DNA of 64,000 nucleotides from Mucilaginibacter kameinonensis (lineage in GTDB: Bacteria; Bacteroidota; Bacteroidia; Sphingobacteriales; Sphingobacteriaceae): positions 186,001 through 250,000 of the forward strand of contig NZ_RCWZ01000004.1 of assembly GCF_003675385.1 (NCBI RefSeq), read 5' to 3'. Below, in pieces: positions 60,488 to 64,000 of this stretch. Numbering within the stretch: the stretch's first letter is position 1; each line of letters begins with the position of its first letter. Below the pieces are notes generated by a model. It saw only the letters and a program-made list of their open reading frames with translations. It was not told where the DNA came from and did no database searches. Position numbers and translations under genes: made by a program.

Positions 60488-62640
60488 AGCAAATTTCAGC
60501 ATTTATAAAACCGGTCCTCAATTCCTATTCGGTACTGTTTTTTTCGCAGAACCGGGTATTGGGGGGCATTTTATTGCTGGTTTCTTTCTTTAACCCGGTA
60601 TCCGGCTTTGCCGGACTCGGCTGTGTTTTGCTTTCCTTACTAATCACAAAACTATTAAAACTCACAGGCGAAGATCACCGCACGGGAATCTACAGCTTTA
60701 ATAGTTTGTTGCTGGGTATTGCATTCGGGGCATTTTTCCAGGTTAACCTGATGTTTATAATCTGGACTGTTGTTGCCTGCTGCATGGTGGTTATTGCATC
60801 CATCATCATATCGCAACGCTTGAGCAAACAAAACTTGCCGATGCTTTCATTGCCTTTTATCCTGGTATTTTGGCTGGTATTACTCACATCCAACAGTATT
60901 TTTAATACCGGACTATTGCAAAAAAGCAGCTCCCTACTTCAGGAAATTTATACTGGTCCGGGTAACCTTGCCGGGGCTGAAGGGTATCTTGCAGCAGCAT
61001 TACCCAGACTATTAAGCCTCTTCTTTCGCTCATTGAGTGCGGTGCTGTTTCAGCACCATATCATAGCCGGGATGCTTATCGCCATTGGGATACTGGTTCA
61101 TTCGCGCATTGCTTTTAGTTTACTGGTAATTAGTTTCCTGGCAGCATGCGGCTTTAACAGCATCTCCCATACCTACCCTGAAGGTATCAGCTATTACCAT
61201 TTGGGTGCCAATTTAATGATGGCATCAATGGCTATCGGGAGTTTTTTTACTATCCCCTCGCTACGCTCTTACCTGCTGGCTGTACTTTGCATTCCTTTTG
61301 GATTTGTGGTCATCAACGCGCTTACTACACTTATGGCCGTCCATGTGCTGCCTATTTTCTCCTTGCCGTTTTGCGTAATCAATATCAGCCTGCTTTATTT
61401 CTTAACGCTGATTGGTCATCGTTCAACGTTGCTATTAACCAAAGTGCAGCACTACTCGCCGGAGAGAAATCTTTATCATGTTTTAAACCTGCAAAACAGG
61501 CTAAACGATCTGAAATATATTAAACTCAGCCTGCCATTTATGGGTTACTGGACGGTATCCCAAGGCTATAATGGTGCTATTACCCACAAAGGCGAATGGG
61601 GCCAGGCGCTTGATTTTGTGATCACCGATGATGAGCAGAAAACGTATCAATTCCCGGGTACACTTCCCGAACATTTTTATTGTTTTAACAAACCAGTATT
61701 AGCTTGTGCCGATGGCGTTGTGGAACAAGTGGTAAACCACATTGAAGACAATGACATTGGCGAGGAAAACCTCAAGGAAAACTGGGGGAATACAGTTGTA
61801 ATTAACCATGCTCCGGGCCTTTACTCCAAATTATCACACCTTAAAAAAAACTCTATAAAAGTTAAACCTGGCGATAGCGTAAAACAAGGCGATCTGTTGG
61901 GATTTTGTGGTAATTCGGGCCGCTCACCGGAGCCGCATCTGCATTTCCAGTTGCAGGCGACCCCGTATATCGGTTCCAAAACATTGTCCTACCCGTTTGC
62001 CTATTATTTCAACAAAAAGGGGCATCAAAACAGTCTTGAGAGCTATGCTATTCCTAATGAAAATGATGTGCTCTGCAATTTTGAAGTTAACGCATCACTC
62101 AAAAAAGCTTTTGACCTGCAACCAGGTTTTGTTGCTAAATTAAGTACCGAAACCGGCGTTACCGAAGATTGGGAAGTTTTTAAGGACGCGGCAAACCAAT
62201 CATACATCTACAGCAAAACCACAGACGCGGCAGCCTATTTTATCAATAACGGCACCATGTTTTACTTCACCAGCTTTTATGGCGATAAAACATCATTGCT
62301 TTACTATTTTTATCTGGCGGCTTATAAAGTTATTTTTAATGATGCCGGGTATGTCCAGGCTGGTGATGATCTGCCGGTGCCACTTACCAATAATAAAATA
62401 TTGCTTTGGTTACAGGATTTTGCGGCACCTTTTTACAGGTTTATCAGCATAAAATATAAAAGTGGCATCCAGGTAAAAAAAACAGGATTGAACGTTGTAT
62501 CCAGGCAATACCAGGAAATTGCAGGCAAAACCAGGCCGCTTAGCGAGGCGACGATTTTTGTTGAGCATGGCAACCTGCAAGCCTTCATTATAAACATAAA
62601 CAACCGGCATATTGAAGCACAATGGAGTACAGAAAATTAA
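60484..62640 (+). CDS. urea transporter-like membrane domain fused to M23 metallopeptidase domain
   Basis: Residues 1-310 form a polytopic membrane domain that resembles SLC14-type urea transporters (LFFSQNRVLGGILLLVSFFN, TGIYSFNSLLLGIAFGAFF, and a second repeat near EGISYYHLGANLMMASMAIG). Residues about 350-510 are an M23/LytM domain with zinc ligands His368 and Asp377 (HKGEWGQALDFVI), and His485/His487 in EPHLHFQL. The last 200 residues are unrecognised. Such a fusion could couple solute flux to cutting of cell wall or peptide. The gene overlaps both neighbours (4 bp and 19 bp). Confidence 0.8.
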   Translation: MKQISAFIKPVLNSYSVLFFSQNRVLGGILLLVSFFNPVSGFAGLGCVLLSLLITKLLKLTGEDHRTGIYSFNSLLLGIAFGAFFQVNLMFIIWTVVACCMVVIASIIISQRLSKQNLPMLSLPFILVFWLVLLTSNSIFNTGLLQKSSSLLQEIYTGPGNLAGAEGYLAAALPRLLSLFFRSLSAVLFQHHIIAGMLIAIGILVHSRIAFSLLVISFLAACGFNSISHTYPEGISYYHLGANLMMASMAIGSFFTIPSLRSYLLAVLCIPFGFVVINALTTLMAVHVLPIFSLPFCVINISLLYFLTLIGHRSTLLLTKVQHYSPERNLYHVLNLQNRLNDLKYIKLSLPFMGYWTVSQGYNGAITHKGEWGQALDFVITDDEQKTYQFPGTLPEHFYCFNKPVLACADGVVEQVVNHIEDNDIGEENLKENWGNTVVINHAPGLYSKLSHLKKNSIKVKPGDSVKQGDLLGFCGNSGRSPEPHLHFQLQATPYIGSKTLSYPFAYYFNKKGHQNSLESYAIPNENDVLCNFEVNASLKKAFDLQPGFVAKLSTETGVTEDWEVFKDAANQSYIYSKTTDAAAYFINNGTMFYFTSFYGDKTSLLYYFYLAAYKVIFNDAGYVQAGDDLPVPLTNNKILLWLQDFAAPFYRFISIKYKSGIQVKKTGLNVVSRQYQEIAGKTRPLSEATIFVEHGNLQAFIININNRHIEAQWSTEN

Positions 62641-63800
62641 CCATCATTTTTGTCCTGCTATTCGCTGTTCTTGTTGCTCATGCGCAAGACATTGGCGTAG
62701 TTGTGCCCGATAGCACCGTCGATCAGCTATACAACGCCGGTAACTGGAAACAACTCATCAACTTTGTAAATAAAACAGTTACAGACAGCACGGACTCGCC
62801 GGCTTTGCACTTTAAAGTTGGATATGCCTACATGCTTACCGGAAACTACAAAGCGGCTATCAGCCAGTTTAACCGGGTCTTAGTAAAAGAACCGCAAAAC
62901 ACAACTGCCCGCCTGTATAATTATTATTGCAATACTTACATCAACAATAACGGCGCAGCATTTTACAGCGCATCGCGTTTAGACCAGGAAACCTTACGAG
63001 GCATTAAGTTATCTCCCTACGGCTTAACCGACGCTACGCTGGAAAGCGGCATAAAACTCCCCGCCAATAACGAGCGGGATAATGGTTTTTTTGAGCGTGC
63101 GGGTATTGGGGCGAGGCTGTTCTGGCGTTTACAGCTTGATCAGTCGTTCATATTTTTTAAGCAGAATATTTTCCGGTCGGGGTTTATTGATTATAAAAAC
63201 CAGGTTGGCCGAACCGACAAACAAACCGAATATTATGTTAGGGCGAAGTATTCACTGGCAAAAAACATCAGCCTGATTGGGGCATATCATTACCTGCATA
63301 CCAGTTACCGCAGCAATATCAATCAAAGCAATCTCGGTTTATTTGGTATAAAATACGATACCCGCTATATTGATTTGCAGGGCGATATTAACTGGGGAAA
63401 GCTGATTGACAAAACTTTAAAACAATATGATGCCAAAGTGGATTTTTATCCATTAGGAAACCTCAATTTATACACCATGAGCAGGGCATCAATACTAAAT
63501 TTAAGCGGGGTTCATACTTTTATTTATAGCCAGTCGGTTGGGTTTAAGGTACTGGATAAAACCTGGCTGGAATCGGCTGCTACCTTTGGCAACCAGGATG
63601 ATTACCTTGATGCCGATGGTTTGTATGTTTACAATTCTATCGACCCTACAAAATTTAAATGCGGGGAAAGCGTTTTTTACCAGATAGGTAACCATGCCTT
63701 ACTGAATTTAAATTACTTTTACGAAAAGAAAACAGACATTTACCGCGCTGTTAAGTACAACCAAAACTCTGTCACGTTAGGCATAACATGGAAATTTTAA
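62622..63800 (+). CDS. TPR-containing outer membrane beta-barrel protein
   Basis: The 392-residue protein has a signal peptide ending AHAQ, one or two TPR-like repeats (about 30-110; FKVGYAYMLTGNYKAAISQF), then about 250 residues with alternating hydrophobic strands (YYVRAKYSLAKNISLIGAYH) ending in NSVTLGITWKF, with the terminal Phe of outer membrane barrels. It overlaps the urea-transporter/M23 gene by 19 bp. It would provide an outer membrane channel or scaffold for the operon's product. Confidence 0.78.
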   Translation: MEYRKLTIIFVLLFAVLVAHAQDIGVVVPDSTVDQLYNAGNWKQLINFVNKTVTDSTDSPALHFKVGYAYMLTGNYKAAISQFNRVLVKEPQNTTARLYNYYCNTYINNNGAAFYSASRLDQETLRGIKLSPYGLTDATLESGIKLPANNERDNGFFERAGIGARLFWRLQLDQSFIFFKQNIFRSGFIDYKNQVGRTDKQTEYYVRAKYSLAKNISLIGAYHYLHTSYRSNINQSNLGLFGIKYDTRYIDLQGDINWGKLIDKTLKQYDAKVDFYPLGNLNLYTMSRASILNLSGVHTFIYSQSVGFKVLDKTWLESAATFGNQDDYLDADGLYVYNSIDPTKFKCGESVFYQIGNHALLNLNYFYEKKTDIYRAVKYNQNSVTLGITWKF

Positions 63801-64000
63801 AGAAAACGTTTACAGCTATACTTTTACTTGCTTTTGCAGCACAACTGCAGGCGCAAACAAACGCGGTGCTGCAAAAGGCTTTTCACAACAGTTATACTAA
63901 CGAATTAAACAAAAACTACGTAGCCGCCATTGCCGATATCTATCCATACTATTCGGAAAATAATTATGAAATAACCATCAGGCTGGGCTGGCTCAATTAC
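63788..64000 (+). CDS. secreted TPR-type protein (partial, runs off the window)
   Basis: ATG at 63788 opens a frame overlapping the previous stop by 13 bp and stays open to the window edge (71 codons). The signal peptide ends LQAQ and the mature part shows a repeat-like NKNYVAAIADIYPYYSENNY then EITIRLGWLNY. It resembles the TPR part of the preceding gene, so it may be a second outer membrane component of the same operon. Confidence 0.7.
   Translation, partial: MEILKKTFTAILLLAFAAQLQAQTNAVLQKAFHNSYTNELNKNYVAAIADIYPYYSENNYEITIRLGWLNY

Noticed and set aside
1..64000. CRISPR arrays, tRNA or rRNA genes, insertion sequences and prophage genes
   Set aside because: I looked for regularly spaced repeats, conserved RNA segments and transposase or phage motifs and found none that could be supported.

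Overview
The window reads as chromosome of a Bacteroidota bacterium, most likely a Sphingobacteriaceae member close to Mucilaginibacter or Pedobacter (inference). The reasons are a SusC/SusD pair with its own ECF sigma and FecR anti-sigma, TAnnTTTG-type -7 promoter elements, several LytS/LytTR systems, a Bacteroidota-style cbb3 oxidase operon, and CarboxypepD_reg-like domains on TonB receptors. I saw no rRNA, tRNA, CRISPR array, phage or transposase.

Layout. 1-9.3 kb: a polysaccharide utilisation locus (partial GH89, SusD, SusC, FecR, ECF sigma), with a serine hydrolase gene inserted on the opposite strand between sigma and anti-sigma. 9.3-14.5 kb: a LytS/LytTR pair, a DUF1223 protein, small secreted proteins, a UPF0173-type hydrolase and Ohr. 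14.8-21.4 kb: a secreted protein of unknown function, then three paralogous AhpD-like proteins arranged around a TonB receptor and an MFS transporter. 21.6-30.1 kb: a polysaccharide deacetylase, a nitric oxide/oxygen cluster (truncated haemoglobin, two cupins, flavohaemoglobin), a cbb3 oxidase operon and an Rrf2 regulator. 30.2-38.5 kb: signalling genes (PAS kinase, HisKA_2 kinase, GAF-AAA+-HTH activator, AraC regulator) and an FAD monooxygenase. 38.5-47 kb: DoxX, HD hydrolase, GH43, LacI regulator, O-methyltransferase, amidohydrolase, a decayed phosphatase/response-regulator junction, an EEP phosphatase and PhnN. 47.3-54.8 kb: a COG3014/LpoB lipoprotein operon, an Ada-like alkylation-response cluster and miscellaneous genes. 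55-64 kb: a second LytS/LytTR pair with a candidate short RNA ahead of it, then an unusual operon (lone receiver domain, PqqD-like protein, ATP-grasp ligase, PLP decarboxylase with a peptide-like N-terminus, urea-transporter/M23-peptidase fusion, TPR/outer-membrane protein, partial TPR protein).

The best candidate for an undescribed system is the PqqD/ATP-grasp/decarboxylase/UT-M23 operon at 57.4-64 kb. The second is the operon with three AhpD-like paralogues, a TonB receptor and an MFS transporter. A cross-window regulatory pattern stands out: paired 12-bp repeats close to ATGTCCGGTTCA, offset by 21 bp and followed about 46 bp later by a TAnnTTTG-like element. It occurs ahead of the first lytS, the DUF1223 gene, ohr and the short-RNA region before the second lytS. 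It looks like a LytTR regulon. A perfect 15-bp motif shared upstream of the Ada-like gene and a 2OG-Fe(II) oxygenase gene looks like an Ada operator.
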